Source of the DNA: Streptomyces sp. SID9727
GTDB taxonomy: Bacteria; Actinomycetota; Actinomycetes; Streptomycetales; Streptomycetaceae
Reading direction: 5' to 3'
DNA: 38,493 nt
Assembly: GCF_010550605.1 (NCBI RefSeq)
Contig: NZ_JAAGNI010000072.1
Coordinates: forward strand, 1 to 38,493
Part shown: piece by piece, positions 1-8,324 of the stretch
Position numbering within the stretch: position 1 is the first letter of the stretch
Layout: every line of letters begins with the position of its first letter
Notes under the pieces: model-generated
Databases searched by the model: none
What the model saw: the letters and a program-made list of their open reading frames with translations, nothing else
What the model was told of the DNA's origin: nothing
Made by a program: the position numbers and the translations under genes

Positions 1-1
1 C

Positions 2-742
2 CGGCCGCGCCGCTCCCGCGCGGCTCCCGCGCCGTACGGCCCGCTGCTCCGCGACGAGCTGCGGGCGCTCACCGGCATCGGCTCGGCCGTCTGCGCGACC
101 GGCGCGGTCATGGCGCTCGGGGTGGCCGCCGCCGGACTGTGGGCGCTGCCCGTGCTCTGCGTACCGCTGCTGCTCACCCAGCTCTCGTACCGCAGGTTCG
201 CCGCCGTGCGCACCACGTACCGGCAGACGATCGCCTCGCTCGCCCGGTCCACCGAGATCGCCGGCTACACCCCGCACGGCCACGCCCGCCGGGTGGCCGA
301 GCTGTGCACGGCCGTCGGGCGCGAGATGGGCCTGTCCGGGCCCGAGCTCACCGTCCTGGAGTACGCGGCGCTGATGCACGACATCGGCCAGCTCTCCCTG
401 GTGGACCCGGTGCCGGACGGGGCGACGGCCCTGCTGCCGGCCGCCGAGCAGCGCCGGATCGCGCTGCTCGGCGGCGCGGTGGTCCGGCAGACCGGGGTCG
501 ACGCGAAGGTCGCCGTCGTGGTGGAGCGGCAGGCCGACCCCTACCGCGAGCAGCCGCTGTCCGCCAGGATCGTCCGGGCGGTGAACGCATACGACGACCT
601 CAGCGGGGAAAGCCTCTCGGGGCCACTGGGTGCGCTGGAACAGCTCAGGCTCGGAACCGGGCACGACTACCAGCCGCAGGTGGTGGAATCCCTGGCCCGG
701 GTTCTGGCCCGGGGCGGTCTGACCCCCGTCCCGCCCGGGTAA
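2..742 (+). CDS. HD-domain (HD-GYP-like) membrane-anchored protein, 5' end outside window
   Basis: The frame is open from base 2 and runs into the ATG at 110, so the gene begins before the window; I treat it as partial and not as starting at 110. The visible N-terminal part has one or two hydrophobic segments (about codons 25-60), suggesting a membrane anchor. The rest reads as an HD phosphohydrolase domain, with HGHARRVAELC followed by the metal-binding pair in LMHDIGQLSL. The downstream part resembles an HD-GYP fold (SARIVRAVNAYDDLSG), but the GYP signature is degenerate (ADPYREQ). Cyclic-di-GMP hydrolysis therefore cannot be assumed. The substrate is unknown. A TPR gene follows 91 bases downstream on the same strand. 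Confidence 0.75.
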   Translation, partial: RPRRSRAAPAPYGPLLRDELRALTGIGSAVCATGAVMALGVAAAGLWALPVLCVPLLLTQLSYRRFAAVRTTYRQTIASLARSTEIAGYTPHGHARRVAELCTAVGREMGLSGPELTVLEYAALMHDIGQLSLVDPVPDGATALLPAAEQRRIALLGGAVVRQTGVDAKVAVVVERQADPYREQPLSARIVRAVNAYDDLSGESLSGPLGALEQLRLGTGHDYQPQVVESLARVLARGGLTPVPPG

Positions 743-833
743 CCGATGGGTAATGAGCGGGCGTCCGGCCCGGCATGGTTGGATGCGAAGAGAGCGGTAG
801 AACGAGGGTGTCCAGTCGGGACAGGCGGGAATC

Positions 834-1826
834 GTGAGGATCTTCGGGAAGGTACGGCATCGGCCGTCCGCCTCTTGGCGGCAGGCCACGGACCGCGCGT
901 TCACGCTGATCGGCGACGGCCGGTACGAGGACGCGGGGGCGCTGCTGACACGCGCGGCGGACCTGGAGCCCTGGCTCTCCGAGTCGTGGTTCAACCTGGC
1001 GTTGCTGCACAAGTTCCGGCACGACTGGGAACAGGCGAGGGCCGCCGGGCTGCGGGCCGTCGCCCTGCTCGACAAGGAGTCCGGAGCGCCGGACTGGTGG
1101 AACGTGGGCATCGCCGCGACCGCCCTCCAGGACTGGCCGCTGGCGCGCCGCGCCTGGCAGGCGTACGGCCTGAGGGTGCCCGGTGGCGGGCAGCAGACCC
1201 CGGCCGCGGGCAGCGAGCCGGTCGGCATGGAGCTGGGCAGCGCGGCGGTACGGCTGTCGCCGGAGGGCGAGGCCGAGGTCGTCTGGGGCCGCCGTCTGGA
1301 CCCGGCCCGGATGGAGGTGCTGTCGATCCCGCTGCCGTCGTCCGGGCGGCGCTGGGGCGAGGTCGTGCTGCACGACGGGGTGCCGAACGGCGAACGGATC
1401 ACCGCGGCGGGCCCCTCCTACCCCGTCTTCGACGAGATCGAGCTGTGGGCCCCGTCGCCCGTGCCGACCTGGGTGGTGCTGCTCGAAGCGGCCACGGAGG
1501 CGGACCGGGACGCGCTGGAGCAGCTGGCCTCGGACGCGGGTTTCGCCGCCGAGGACTGGTCCTCGTCGGTGCGGCTGCTGTGCCGTTCCTGTTCGGAGAG
1601 CCGGATGGAGAGCGACGAGGGCGACGGTGAGCACCTGGACCCGCACGACCACAGCGAACCGGGCCACCCGGGCCCGCTGGGTCACCGCACGGCCGGTGAG
1701 CTGTGGGTGCCGGAGCGCGAGTGCGGCCTCGCGGCCCCGGCCGGTCTGGTGCGCGGGCTGCTGGACGGCTGGGTGGCGGACAGCCCGGACAGCCGCGAGT
1801 GGCGGGATCTCGAAGAAGTCTGCTGA
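834..1826 (+). CDS. Tetratricopeptide-repeat protein
   Basis: A 330-residue soluble protein beginning at GTG with a purine-rich stretch (GGCGGGA) just upstream. Residues about 15-125 form helical TPR-like repeats (for example AFTLIGDGRYEDAGALLTRA and the following ESWFNLALLHKFRHDWEQAR), a fold that binds other proteins. The C-terminal two thirds match nothing I can name. They include a paired-cysteine motif (CRSC, about residue 248), an Asp/His-rich stretch (DPHDHSEPGH) that could bind metal, and another cysteine (ERECGL). The gene lies 59 bases upstream of peptide deformylase on the same strand and may be co-transcribed. The repeat call is fairly safe; the function is unknown. Confidence 0.8.
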   Translation: MRIFGKVRHRPSASWRQATDRAFTLIGDGRYEDAGALLTRAADLEPWLSESWFNLALLHKFRHDWEQARAAGLRAVALLDKESGAPDWWNVGIAATALQDWPLARRAWQAYGLRVPGGGQQTPAAGSEPVGMELGSAAVRLSPEGEAEVVWGRRLDPARMEVLSIPLPSSGRRWGEVVLHDGVPNGERITAAGPSYPVFDEIELWAPSPVPTWVVLLEAATEADRDALEQLASDAGFAAEDWSSSVRLLCRSCSESRMESDEGDGEHLDPHDHSEPGHPGPLGHRTAGELWVPERECGLAAPAGLVRGLLDGWVADSPDSREWRDLEEVC

Positions 1827-1885
1827 GCGCTGCCCGTAGTCTGGGTACGCACCGATTCGGGTTTTGAGGAAGGCGTACGGCGGAC

Positions 1886-2524
1886 ATGGCGCAGCAGGAG
1901 ACGGACGAGCAGGTCAGCGTCGACGAGGAGGGCTTCCTCATCGACACCGAGGACTGTGAGGCGCGCGAGACGGCACACCGCGAGCGCGGTACCTCCCGTC
2001 CGATCACGGTCGTGGGCAACCCGGTCCTGCACAAGGAGTGCAAGGACGTCACGGAGTTCGGCGACGAGCTGGCCGCGCTGATCGACGACATGTTCGCGAG
2101 CCAGCGCACGGCGGAGGGCGTCGGCCTGGCCGCCAACCAGATCGGCGTCGACCTCAAGGTCTTCGTCTACGACTGCCCCGACGACGAGGGCGTGCGGCAC
2201 GTCGGCGCCATCTGCAACCCGGTCCTGGAGGAGCTGCCGCCCGAGGCGCGCGTCCTGGACGACTCCGGCGAGGGCTGCCTCTCCGTGCCGACGGCGTACG
2301 CCAAGCTGGCGCGCCCGGACTACGCGGTGGTGCGCGGTCAGGACGCCAAGGGCAACCCGGTGCGGGTGCGCGGCACGGGCTACTTCGCGCGCTGCCTCCA
2401 GCACGAGACGGACCACCTGTACGGGTACCTGTACATCGACCGGCTCTCCAAGCGCGAGCGCAAGGACGCGCTCCGGCAGATGGCGGAGAACACCCCGCGC
2501 TACGAGGTCGTCCCGAACGACTGA
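1886..2524 (+). CDS. def: Peptide deformylase
   Basis: Removes the formyl group from the N-terminal methionine of newly made proteins in the cytoplasm. All three signature motifs are present in this 212-residue protein: GVGLAANQ (78-85), EGCLS (129-133, with Cys131 as metal ligand) and HETDH (173-177, with His173 and His177 as ligands and Glu174 as catalytic base). The first ~37 residues are an acidic, low-complexity extension not found in minimal deformylases but common in streptomycete copies. Streptomycetes usually carry several def genes, so this one need not be the only copy. A strong hairpin terminator follows the stop codon. Confidence 0.95.
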   Translation: MAQQETDEQVSVDEEGFLIDTEDCEARETAHRERGTSRPITVVGNPVLHKECKDVTEFGDELAALIDDMFASQRTAEGVGLAANQIGVDLKVFVYDCPDDEGVRHVGAICNPVLEELPPEARVLDDSGEGCLSVPTAYAKLARPDYAVVRGQDAKGNPVRVRGTGYFARCLQHETDHLYGYLYIDRLSKRERKDALRQMAENTPRYEVVPND

Positions 2525-2531
2525 TCCGTGC

Positions 2532-2570
2532 GGCGAACGCGGCGCGGGTCCGTCCCGCGCCGCGTTCGCC
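2532..2570 (+). terminator. Terminator downstream of def
   Basis: A perfect 17-bp inverted repeat (arms 2532-2548 and 2554-2570) with a 5-base loop, starting 8 bases after the def stop codon and followed by CTTTCGT. It separates def from the secreted peptidase gene. Confidence 0.85.
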
Positions 2571-2666
2571 CTTTCGTCAACCTCCGTTTCTACACGCGTA
2601 GTTGACGGGCGCCGCCGCATCCGACAGGCTCATGCACCACACCTTCGACAGTGGTGAGGAGCCCCC

Positions 2667-3398
2667 GTGATCAGACGTTCCGCACGACTCCTGCTCAGCC
2701 TTGTCATGGCCATGGCGTTTGCGTGGGGCGGTGCCGTGGTCACCGCCGGCACCGCGCAGGCCGACGACTGCTACACCTGGACCCGCACCCTGAGTCCGGG
2801 CGCCACCGGCAACGACGTCGCCCAACTCCAGATCCGGGTCGCCGGATACCCCGGCTACAACTCGGTCCTGGCCGTCGACGGCTCGTACGGGCCCGCCACC
2901 ACCGCCGCCGTCAAGCGCTTCCAGGCCGCCTACGGGCTGGCCGCCGACGGCATCGCGGGCCCCGCCACCCAGGCCAAGATCTACGCCCTCCAGGACAGCG
3001 ACTGCACCCCGGCGCACTTCACGTACGCCGAGATGAACCGCTGCAACAGCACCTGGTCGGGCGGCGCGGTCTCGGCGGCCACGGCGAAGGCCAACGCGCT
3101 GAGCACCATGTGGAGGCTGGAGGCGTTGCGCCACGCGCTCGGCGACCGGCCCATCACCGTCAACAGCGGGTTCCGCTCGACGTCCTGCAACAGCGCCGTC
3201 GGCGGCGCGTCGAACAGCCGCCATCTGTACGGTGACGCGGCCGACCTCGGCGGGATCGCCTTCTGCACCCTCGCCAAGGAGGCCCGCTACCACGGGTTCA
3301 ACGGGATCCTCGGCCCGGGCTACCCGGACCACAACGACCACGTCCACGTGAACCAGGGCCCCAGCCACTACTGGTCGGCGCCCACCTGCGGTATCTGA
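2667..3398 (+). CDS. Secreted M15-family D-Ala-D-Ala carboxypeptidase with peptidoglycan-binding domain
   Basis: A 243-residue exported zinc peptidase that likely trims the D-Ala-D-Ala ends of cell-wall peptides, like the Streptomyces albus G DD-peptidase family. The signal peptide covers residues 1-32 (Arg-rich start, hydrophobic core, AGTAQA before Asp33). A PG_binding_1 domain follows (about 45-107), then the M15A catalytic domain. Zinc ligands appear as His186 and Asp193 in SRHLYGDAAD and His227 in HVHV. Several paired cysteines (35, 113, 126, 174, 200, 241) fit disulphides outside the cell. The GTG start has a GGTGAGGAG ribosome-binding site. The gene has its own leader of about 100 bases after the def terminator and appears monocistronic. 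Confidence 0.92.
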   Translation: MIRRSARLLLSLVMAMAFAWGGAVVTAGTAQADDCYTWTRTLSPGATGNDVAQLQIRVAGYPGYNSVLAVDGSYGPATTAAVKRFQAAYGLAADGIAGPATQAKIYALQDSDCTPAHFTYAEMNRCNSTWSGGAVSAATAKANALSTMWRLEALRHALGDRPITVNSGFRSTSCNSAVGGASNSRHLYGDAADLGGIAFCTLAKEARYHGFNGILGPGYPDHNDHVHVNQGPSHYWSAPTCGI

Positions 3399-3408
3399 CC
3401 CCCGTGAC

Positions 3409-3460
3409 GGGGCCCGTCGGGCACTCGGTCAGGCCGCCTCGCCGACCGCCGACGGGCCCC
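3409..3460 (+). terminator. Long-loop hairpin after the M15 peptidase, overlapping the 3' end of the convergent AraC-type gene
   Basis: 12-bp perfect arms at 3409-3420 and 3449-3460 with a 28-base loop. The right arm lies inside the last codons of the convergent regulator gene, which stops at 3429-3431. The hairpin could end transcription from both sides. The long loop makes this less certain than the other terminators in the window. Confidence 0.5.
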
Positions 3461-4403
3461 GGAAGGTGCGCCGGTACGCCTGGGGCGTGGTGTCCAGTGC
3501 CCGTACGAACTGATGGCGCAGGGCCGCCGCCGTCCCGAAGCCGGTCCGGTCGGCGATGGTGTCGATGGTCTCGTCGGACGTCTCCAGCAGGTGCTGGGCC
3601 AGCAGGACGCGCTGGCGCAGCAGCCAGCGGTACGGCGTGGTCCCGGTCTCCTGCTGGAAGCGGCGGGCGAAGGTGCGCGGCGACATGTGCGCCCGGTCCG
3701 CGAGCTGTTCGACGGTCATCTCGCGGTCGAGGTGGCGCTCCATCCAGGCCAGCGTGTCGCCCACGGTGTCGCACCGGGTGCGCGGCAGCGGCCGCTGGAT
3801 GTACTGCGCCTGCCCGCCGTCCCGGTGCGGCGGCACCACCATCCGGCGGGCGATGGTGTTGGCGGCGGCCGGCCCGTACGCCTGGCGGACCAGGTGCAGG
3901 CAGGCGTCGATCCCCGCCGCCGTCCCCGCCGATGTGGTGACCGGCCCGTCCTCCACGTACAGCACGTCCGGTTCGACGGCCGCCTCCGGGAAGCGGCGGG
4001 CCAGGTCGTCGGCGTGCCGCCAGTGCGTGGTGCAGCGGCGGCCGTCCAGCAACCCGGCCGCGCCCAGGAGGTACGCCCCCGAGCAGACGCTGAGCACCCG
4101 GGCCCCCCGCTCCACGGCCCGGCGCAGTGCGGTCAGGACCTCCACCGGGAACTCGCGCTCCCCGAAGCGGCTGCCGGCCGGTACGGCGACGAGGTCGGCC
4201 TCCTCCAGCCGGTCGAGGCCGTAGGGGGTGCTGATCGTGAAGCCGGCGTGGGTCCGCAGCTGGGGGCCCTCGCCGGAGACCACCGCGAAATCGTGCACCG
4301 GCAGGCCCTCGTCGCTGCGGTCGAGGCCGAACACCTCGCAGAGCACGCCGAGTTCGAAGGGGTGGACGTCATCGAGCATCAGGGCGGCGACGTTGTTCAG
4401 CAT
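3429..4403 (-). CDS. nrdS: GlxA-type AraC-family regulator with DJ-1/PfpI domain, probable NrdS
   Basis: A 324-residue transcription factor. An N-terminal DJ-1/PfpI-like domain (about 1-180, with the nucleophile-elbow cysteine in VCSGAYLLGAAG) is joined to a C-terminal AraC double helix-turn-helix (about 220-310, from TVEQLADRAHMSPRTFARRFQQETG). I start it at the ATG at 4403 because the family begins at the MLNNVAALMLDD strand; the frame stays open upstream but the added residues look non-coding. In Streptomyces the class Ia reductase operon is known as nrdABS, where nrdS encodes an AraC-like protein. Position downstream of nrdB on the same strand supports the name. Here, however, 303 bases and a small opposite gene lie between, so co-transcription with nrdB is unproven. 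The symbol rests on family plus context. Confidence 0.8.
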   Translation of the reverse strand: MLNNVAALMLDDVHPFELGVLCEVFGLDRSDEGLPVHDFAVVSGEGPQLRTHAGFTISTPYGLDRLEEADLVAVPAGSRFGEREFPVEVLTALRRAVERGARVLSVCSGAYLLGAAGLLDGRRCTTHWRHADDLARRFPEAAVEPDVLYVEDGPVTTSAGTAAGIDACLHLVRQAYGPAAANTIARRMVVPPHRDGGQAQYIQRPLPRTRCDTVGDTLAWMERHLDREMTVEQLADRAHMSPRTFARRFQQETGTTPYRWLLRQRVLLAQHLLETSDETIDTIADRTGFGTAAALRHQFVRALDTTPQAYRRTFRGPSAVGEAA

Positions 4404-4412
4404 GGCCCCAGT

Positions 4413-4449
4413 GTGGCAGTAATTCGATGCCCTATGACAGTCCTGCCAC
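4413..4449. promoter_or_regulatory. Candidate operator between the AraC-type regulator and the divergent small gene
   Basis: Two 7-base arms, GTGGCAG (4413-4419) and CTGCCAC (4443-4449), form an inverted repeat with a 23-base spacer. It sits just upstream of the regulator start codon and 36 bases before the divergent small gene. AraC/GlxA-type regulators often bind TGGCA-type half sites, so autoregulation is plausible. This is inference from the sequence only. Confidence 0.35.
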
Positions 4450-4484
4450 TGCCGCTTCTTCGCCGGAACGGGGACAGTAGAGGC

Positions 4485-4697
4485 ATGAACACATTCCAGA
4501 ACTTCCTCGGCATTTCCGCACTTTTCGCCCTCGTCCTGCTGCCCGCGCTGGTCGGCATGGCCCGCGAACGCCGCATCGACCGCGAGCTGCGCGACGCGGA
4601 ACAGGACCGGAGCACCCGCCCACCGCAAAGCGCGGACGCCGCACGGCCGGTGGGGGCCGCACGGCGTCCGTACGTCAGAAGTTGGGCGAGGATCTAG
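4485..4697 (+). CDS. Small single-pass membrane protein, unknown function
   Basis: A 70-codon frame divergent from the AraC-type regulator. The N-terminus has one clear hydrophobic helix (about residues 8-25, LGISALFALVLLPALVG). A highly charged segment (MARERRIDRELRDAEQDR) follows, then an uninformative Arg/Ala-rich tail. The tail overlaps imperfect inverted repeats (around 4643-4678) that may terminate the convergent nrdB transcript, so the C-terminal end may not be under protein-level selection. The upstream bases lack a strong ribosome-binding site. The N-terminal half looks like a real small membrane protein; function unknown. Confidence 0.5.
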   Translation: MNTFQNFLGISALFALVLLPALVGMARERRIDRELRDAEQDRSTRPPQSADAARPVGAARRPYVRSWARI

Positions 4698-4706
4698 CCC
4701 CTCCGC

Positions 4707-5774
4707 CTAGAAGTCGTCGTCGAAGGCGACCGTGCCCTCCACGGCCACCTGGTACGCCGACGGGCGCCGCTCGAAGAAGTTCGTGAGCTCCTGGACCCCC
4801 TGGAGCTCCATGAACGAGAACGGGTTCTGCGATCCGTACACCGCCGGGAAGCCCAGCCGGGTGAGCCGCTGGTCGGCGACGCACTCCAGGTACGCGCGCA
4901 TCGACTCGGTGTTCATGCCGGGCAGCCCGTCGCCGCACAGATCGCGGCCGAACTGCAGCTCCGCCTCGACGGCCTCCTTCAGCATGTCGGTGACCTGCTG
5001 CTGGAGGGCGTCGTCGAAGAGGTCCGGCTCCTCCTTGCGGACCGTGTCCACGACCTCGAACGCGAAGTTCATGTGCATGGTCTCGTCGCGGAAGACCCAG
5101 TTGGTTCCGGTGGCGAGACCGTGCAGCAGCCCGCGCGAGCGGAACCAGTACACGTACGCGAAGGCGCCGTAGAAGAACAGCCCCTCGATGCACGCCGCGA
5201 AGCAGATCAGGTTCAGCAGGAAGCGGCGGCGGTCCGCCTTCGACTCCAGCCGGTCGATCTTCTCCACCGAGTCCATCCAGCGGAAGCAGAACTGCGCCTT
5301 CTCGCGGATGGACGGGATGTTCTCCACCGCCGCGAACGCCGCCGCGCGGTCGTCCGGATCGGGCAGATAGGTGTCGAGCAGCGTCAGATAGAACTGGACG
5401 TGCACGGCCTCCTCGAACAGCTGCCGCGAGAGGTACAGCCGCGCCTCGGGGGAGTTGATGTGCTTGTACAGCGTCAGCACCAGGTTGTTCGCGACGATCG
5501 AGTCACCGGTCGCGAAGAACGCCACCAGGCGTCCGATCAGGTGCTGCTCGGCGGGCGTCATCTTCGCGAGGTCCGCCACGTCGGAGTGGAGGTCGACCTC
5601 CTCGACGTGCCAGGTGTTCTTGATCGCGTCCCGGTAGCGCTCGTAGAAGTCCGGGTAGCGCATCGGCCGCAGGGTCAGTTCGAAGCCCGGGTCGAGCAGG
5701 TTCTTCGGAGCGGGGGTGTCGGTGCGGAGCGCCGTCGTTGAGGGGCGGTGGTCGGGCGACGGGTGGGCGGTCAT
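4707..5774 (-). CDS. nrdB: Class Ia ribonucleotide reductase, small (radical) subunit
   Basis: Makes and stores the tyrosyl radical that NrdA uses to convert ribonucleoside diphosphates to deoxyribonucleotides. This 355-residue ferritin-like protein has the expected ligand set: Asp91 (ATGDSIVANN), then the E-x-x-H-x-x-x-Y block at EAVHVQFY (Glu122, His125, candidate radical Tyr129), a glutamate in CIEGLFFYGAF, and the second E-x-x-H in FRDETMHMNF. The acidic tail (AFDDDF) would dock on the large subunit. The start ATG at 5774 overlaps the nrdA stop codon by one base (TGATG), so the two genes are translationally coupled and made in similar amounts. The frame is open upstream only because it reads through the opposite phase of nrdA. 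Confidence 0.95.
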   Translation of the reverse strand: MTAHPSPDHRPSTTALRTDTPAPKNLLDPGFELTLRPMRYPDFYERYRDAIKNTWHVEEVDLHSDVADLAKMTPAEQHLIGRLVAFFATGDSIVANNLVLTLYKHINSPEARLYLSRQLFEEAVHVQFYLTLLDTYLPDPDDRAAAFAAVENIPSIREKAQFCFRWMDSVEKIDRLESKADRRRFLLNLICFAACIEGLFFYGAFAYVYWFRSRGLLHGLATGTNWVFRDETMHMNFAFEVVDTVRKEEPDLFDDALQQQVTDMLKEAVEAELQFGRDLCGDGLPGMNTESMRAYLECVADQRLTRLGFPAVYGSQNPFSFMELQGVQELTNFFERRPSAYQVAVEGTVAFDDDF

Positions 5775-8170
5775 CACTGGCAGGCCTCGCAGGACTCGGG
5801 GTTTTCCAGGGAGCAGGCGATGGCGTCCGCGTCGGGAGCCTGCGCCTGCTGCACGGGGACGGGGGCGGCGGCCGCCGCCTGGCCGGACGCGGCACGGGCG
5901 ATCCGGGTCGCCGGGCGGGAGCGCAGGTAGTACGTCGTCTTCAGGCCCTGCTTCCAGGCGTACGCGTACATCGAGGAGAGCTTCCCGATGGTCGGCGTCT
6001 CCAGGAACAGGTTGAGCGACTGGCTCTGGTCGAGGAACGGCGTACGGGCCGCCGCCATGTCGATGAGGCCGCGCTGCGGGATCTCCCACGCGGTGCGGTA
6101 CAGCGCCCGCACGTCCGCCGGGATCCACGCGAAGCCCTGCACCGATCCGTTCGACTCGCGCAGCGCCTCACGCGTCCGCGCGTCCCACACGCCGAGCCGC
6201 TTCAGCTCGTCCACCAGATAGCCGTTGACCTGGAGGAACTCACCGCTCAGGGTCTCCCGCTTGAAGAGGTTCGAGACCTGGGGCTCGATGCACTCGTAGA
6301 CGCCCGCGATCGAGGCGATCGTCGCGGTCGGGGCGATCGCCAGGAGCAGCGAGTTGCGCATCCCGGACTTCGCGATCCGGGCCCGCAGCGCCGCCCAGCG
6401 CTCCGGCCAGTTCAGCTCCGTGTCGTAGTGGTCCGGGTGCAGCACCCCGCGCGCGGCCCGGGTCTCGGACCAGGCGGGCAGCGGCCCCGACCGCTCAGCG
6501 AGGTCGCAGGACGCCTCGTACGCGGCGAGCATGACGCGCTCCGCGATCTTCGTGGACAGCGCCCGGGCCTCGGGCGAGTCGAAGGGCATCCGCAGCTGGA
6601 AGAAGACGTCCTGGAGACCCATCGCGCCCAGGCCCACCGGCCGCCAGCGGGCGTTGGACCGGCCGGCCTGCTCGGTCGGGTAGAAGTTGATGTCCACGAC
6701 CCGGTCGAGGAAGGTCACCGCGGTACGCACGGTGGCGTCCAGCCGCTCCCAGTCGATCGAGGAGCCCTCGACGAACGCGCCGAGGTTGACCGAGCCGAGG
6801 TTGCAGACGGCCGTCTCGCCGTCGTCGGTGACCTCCAGGATCTCGGTGCACAGGTTCGAGGAGTGCACGACCCGGCCCGGCTCGGCGGTCTGGTTGGCGG
6901 TGCGGTTGGAGGCGTCCTTGAACGTCATCCAGCCCTGCCCGGTCTGGGCCAGCGTCCGCATCATCCGGCCGTAGAGCTCACGGGCCGGCAGGGTCTTGCG
7001 GGCCAGTCCCTTCGCCTCGGCCGCCCGGTACGCGGCGTCGAAGCCGTCGCCCCACAGGTCGGTCAGCTCGGGCACGTCGGCCGGGGAGAACAGCGACCAG
7101 GCGGTGTCCGCGTCGACGCGGCGCATGAACTCGTCCGGGATCCAGTGCGCCAGGTTCAGGTTGTGCGTGCGGCGCTGGTCCTCGCCCGTGTTGTCGCGGA
7201 GCTCCAGGAACTCCTCGATGTCCGCGTGCCAGGTCTCCAGGTAGACGGCGGCGGCGCCCTTGCGCCGGCCGCCCTGGTTCACGGCCGCGACGGAGGCGTC
7301 CAGCGTCTTGAGGAACGGCACGATGCCGTTGGAGTGCCCGTTGGTGCCCCGGATCAGGGAGCCCCGGGCGCGGACGCGGGAGTACGAGAGGCCGATGCCG
7401 CCCGCGTGCTTCGACAGGCGGGCCACCTGGTGGTAGCGGTCGTAGATCGAGTCCAGCTCGTCCAGCGGAGAGTCGAGCAGGTAGCAGGACGACATCTGCG
7501 GGTGGCGGGTGCCGGAGTTGAAGAGCGTCGGCGAGGACGGCAGGTAGTCCAGCCGGCTCATCAGCCCGTACAGCGCGGCGACCTCGTCCACCGCGCGCCC
7601 GGAGGTGTCCTCGGCGAGCCCGGCGGCGACCCGGAGCATGAAGTGCTGGGGGGTCTCGATGACCTGGCGGGTGATCGGGTGGCGCAGCAGGTAGCGGCTG
7701 TGCAGGGTGCGCAGCCCGAAGTAGCCGAAGCGGTCGTCGGCCCCCTCCGCGAGGGACCGCTCGACCAGGGCGTCCAGCGCCGCGGGGTGCAGCGCCACGA
7801 ACTCGGCGGTCCGGTCCGCGATCAGGCCCTCGCGGTGGCCCACGGCGACGGACGCGGAGAACGAGGTCGCGCCCTGGCCCGCGGCCTCGTCCGCGATGGA
7901 CCGGGTGAGCAGCCGGGCGGCGAGGCGGGAGTAGGCGGGGTCCTCGGAGATGAGGCCCGCCGCGGCCTCGGTGGCCAGTGAGCGCAGCTCCGCCTCGTCC
8001 GACCGGGCGTTGCGGCCGCGCAGGGCGGCGGCGGCGACGCGTCCGGGGTCGGTGCCGGGCAGATCGGCGGTGAGGTCGGTCAGGGCCCGCAGCAGTGCGG
8101 TGCCCGGTCCGTCGCTCGCGGTCCCCGTTGATGCGGCCGCTGAAGCCGGATCGGCTGGCGCGATGGTCAC
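5774..8170 (-). CDS. nrdA: Class Ia ribonucleotide reductase, large (catalytic) subunit
   Basis: Catalytic subunit for reduction of ribonucleoside diphosphates. The 798-residue protein shows the 10-stranded barrel signatures: a cysteine in MSSCYLLDS, the active-site set in SSNLCTEILEV, the partner cysteine in TAVCNLGSVNLG, the radical-transfer tyrosines in KTTYYLRSR, and a C-terminal CEACQ shuttle pair. I start at GTG 8170 because GAGGGAGA lies about 8 bases upstream; the frame continues upstream into the riboswitch leader but that part is not protein-like. I see no N-terminal ATP-cone. Expression is probably controlled by the B12 riboswitch and by NrdR upstream. Confidence 0.95.
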   Translation of the reverse strand: MTIAPADPASAAASTGTASDGPGTALLRALTDLTADLPGTDPGRVAAAALRGRNARSDEAELRSLATEAAAGLISEDPAYSRLAARLLTRSIADEAAGQGATSFSASVAVGHREGLIADRTAEFVALHPAALDALVERSLAEGADDRFGYFGLRTLHSRYLLRHPITRQVIETPQHFMLRVAAGLAEDTSGRAVDEVAALYGLMSRLDYLPSSPTLFNSGTRHPQMSSCYLLDSPLDELDSIYDRYHQVARLSKHAGGIGLSYSRVRARGSLIRGTNGHSNGIVPFLKTLDASVAAVNQGGRRKGAAAVYLETWHADIEEFLELRDNTGEDQRRTHNLNLAHWIPDEFMRRVDADTAWSLFSPADVPELTDLWGDGFDAAYRAAEAKGLARKTLPARELYGRMMRTLAQTGQGWMTFKDASNRTANQTAEPGRVVHSSNLCTEILEVTDDGETAVCNLGSVNLGAFVEGSSIDWERLDATVRTAVTFLDRVVDINFYPTEQAGRSNARWRPVGLGAMGLQDVFFQLRMPFDSPEARALSTKIAERVMLAAYEASCDLAERSGPLPAWSETRAARGVLHPDHYDTELNWPERWAALRARIAKSGMRNSLLLAIAPTATIASIAGVYECIEPQVSNLFKRETLSGEFLQVNGYLVDELKRLGVWDARTREALRESNGSVQGFAWIPADVRALYRTAWEIPQRGLIDMAAARTPFLDQSQSLNLFLETPTIGKLSSMYAYAWKQGLKTTYYLRSRPATRIARAASGQAAAAAPVPVQQAQAPDADAIACSLENPESCEACQ

Positions 8171-8324
8171 GTGGTGCTCTCCCTCGCTCGGCTCTGGGCC
8201 GGCGGGAGGCACGGGGGCAGCCGGGCAGGAGGGGGCCCGGTCGGGGCGGCACTCCGTGCGGCGTCCACCGGCCCATCCCACGAGGCCCGGACGTCTGGGC
8301 ATCCGGTTCGGTCGAGCCGGATGC
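8171..8324 (-). promoter_or_regulatory. nrdA leader between riboswitch aptamer and start codon (expression platform)
   Basis: These ~154 bases hold no gene. Directly after the aptamer's closing stem there is a perfect 8-bp hairpin (8299-8306 with 8317-8324, arms GCATCCGG/CCGGATGC, 10-base loop). Several weaker GC-rich stems follow, including CCGGGC/GCCCGG near 8220-8245, ahead of the GAGGGAGA ribosome-binding site. The first hairpin abuts the aptamer's 3' arm (8325-8331), so it is the obvious element to change when B12 binds. Whether it terminates transcription or hides the ribosome-binding site cannot be told by eye. Confidence 0.6.

Noticed and set aside
645..1685. Long minus-strand open frame opposite the TPR gene
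   Set aside because: Arg/Gly/Pro-rich shadow typical of high-GC DNA; no motif, and the plus-strand TPR gene has a start site and family features.
4404..4628. Upstream extension of the AraC-type regulator to 4628
   Set aside because: The extra residues are not protein-like and would overlap the divergent small gene and the dyad; the family begins at MLNNVAAL.
5738..7981. 747-codon plus-strand open frame opposite nrdA
   Set aside because: Repetitive Arg/Gly/Val composition; antisense shadow of nrdA.
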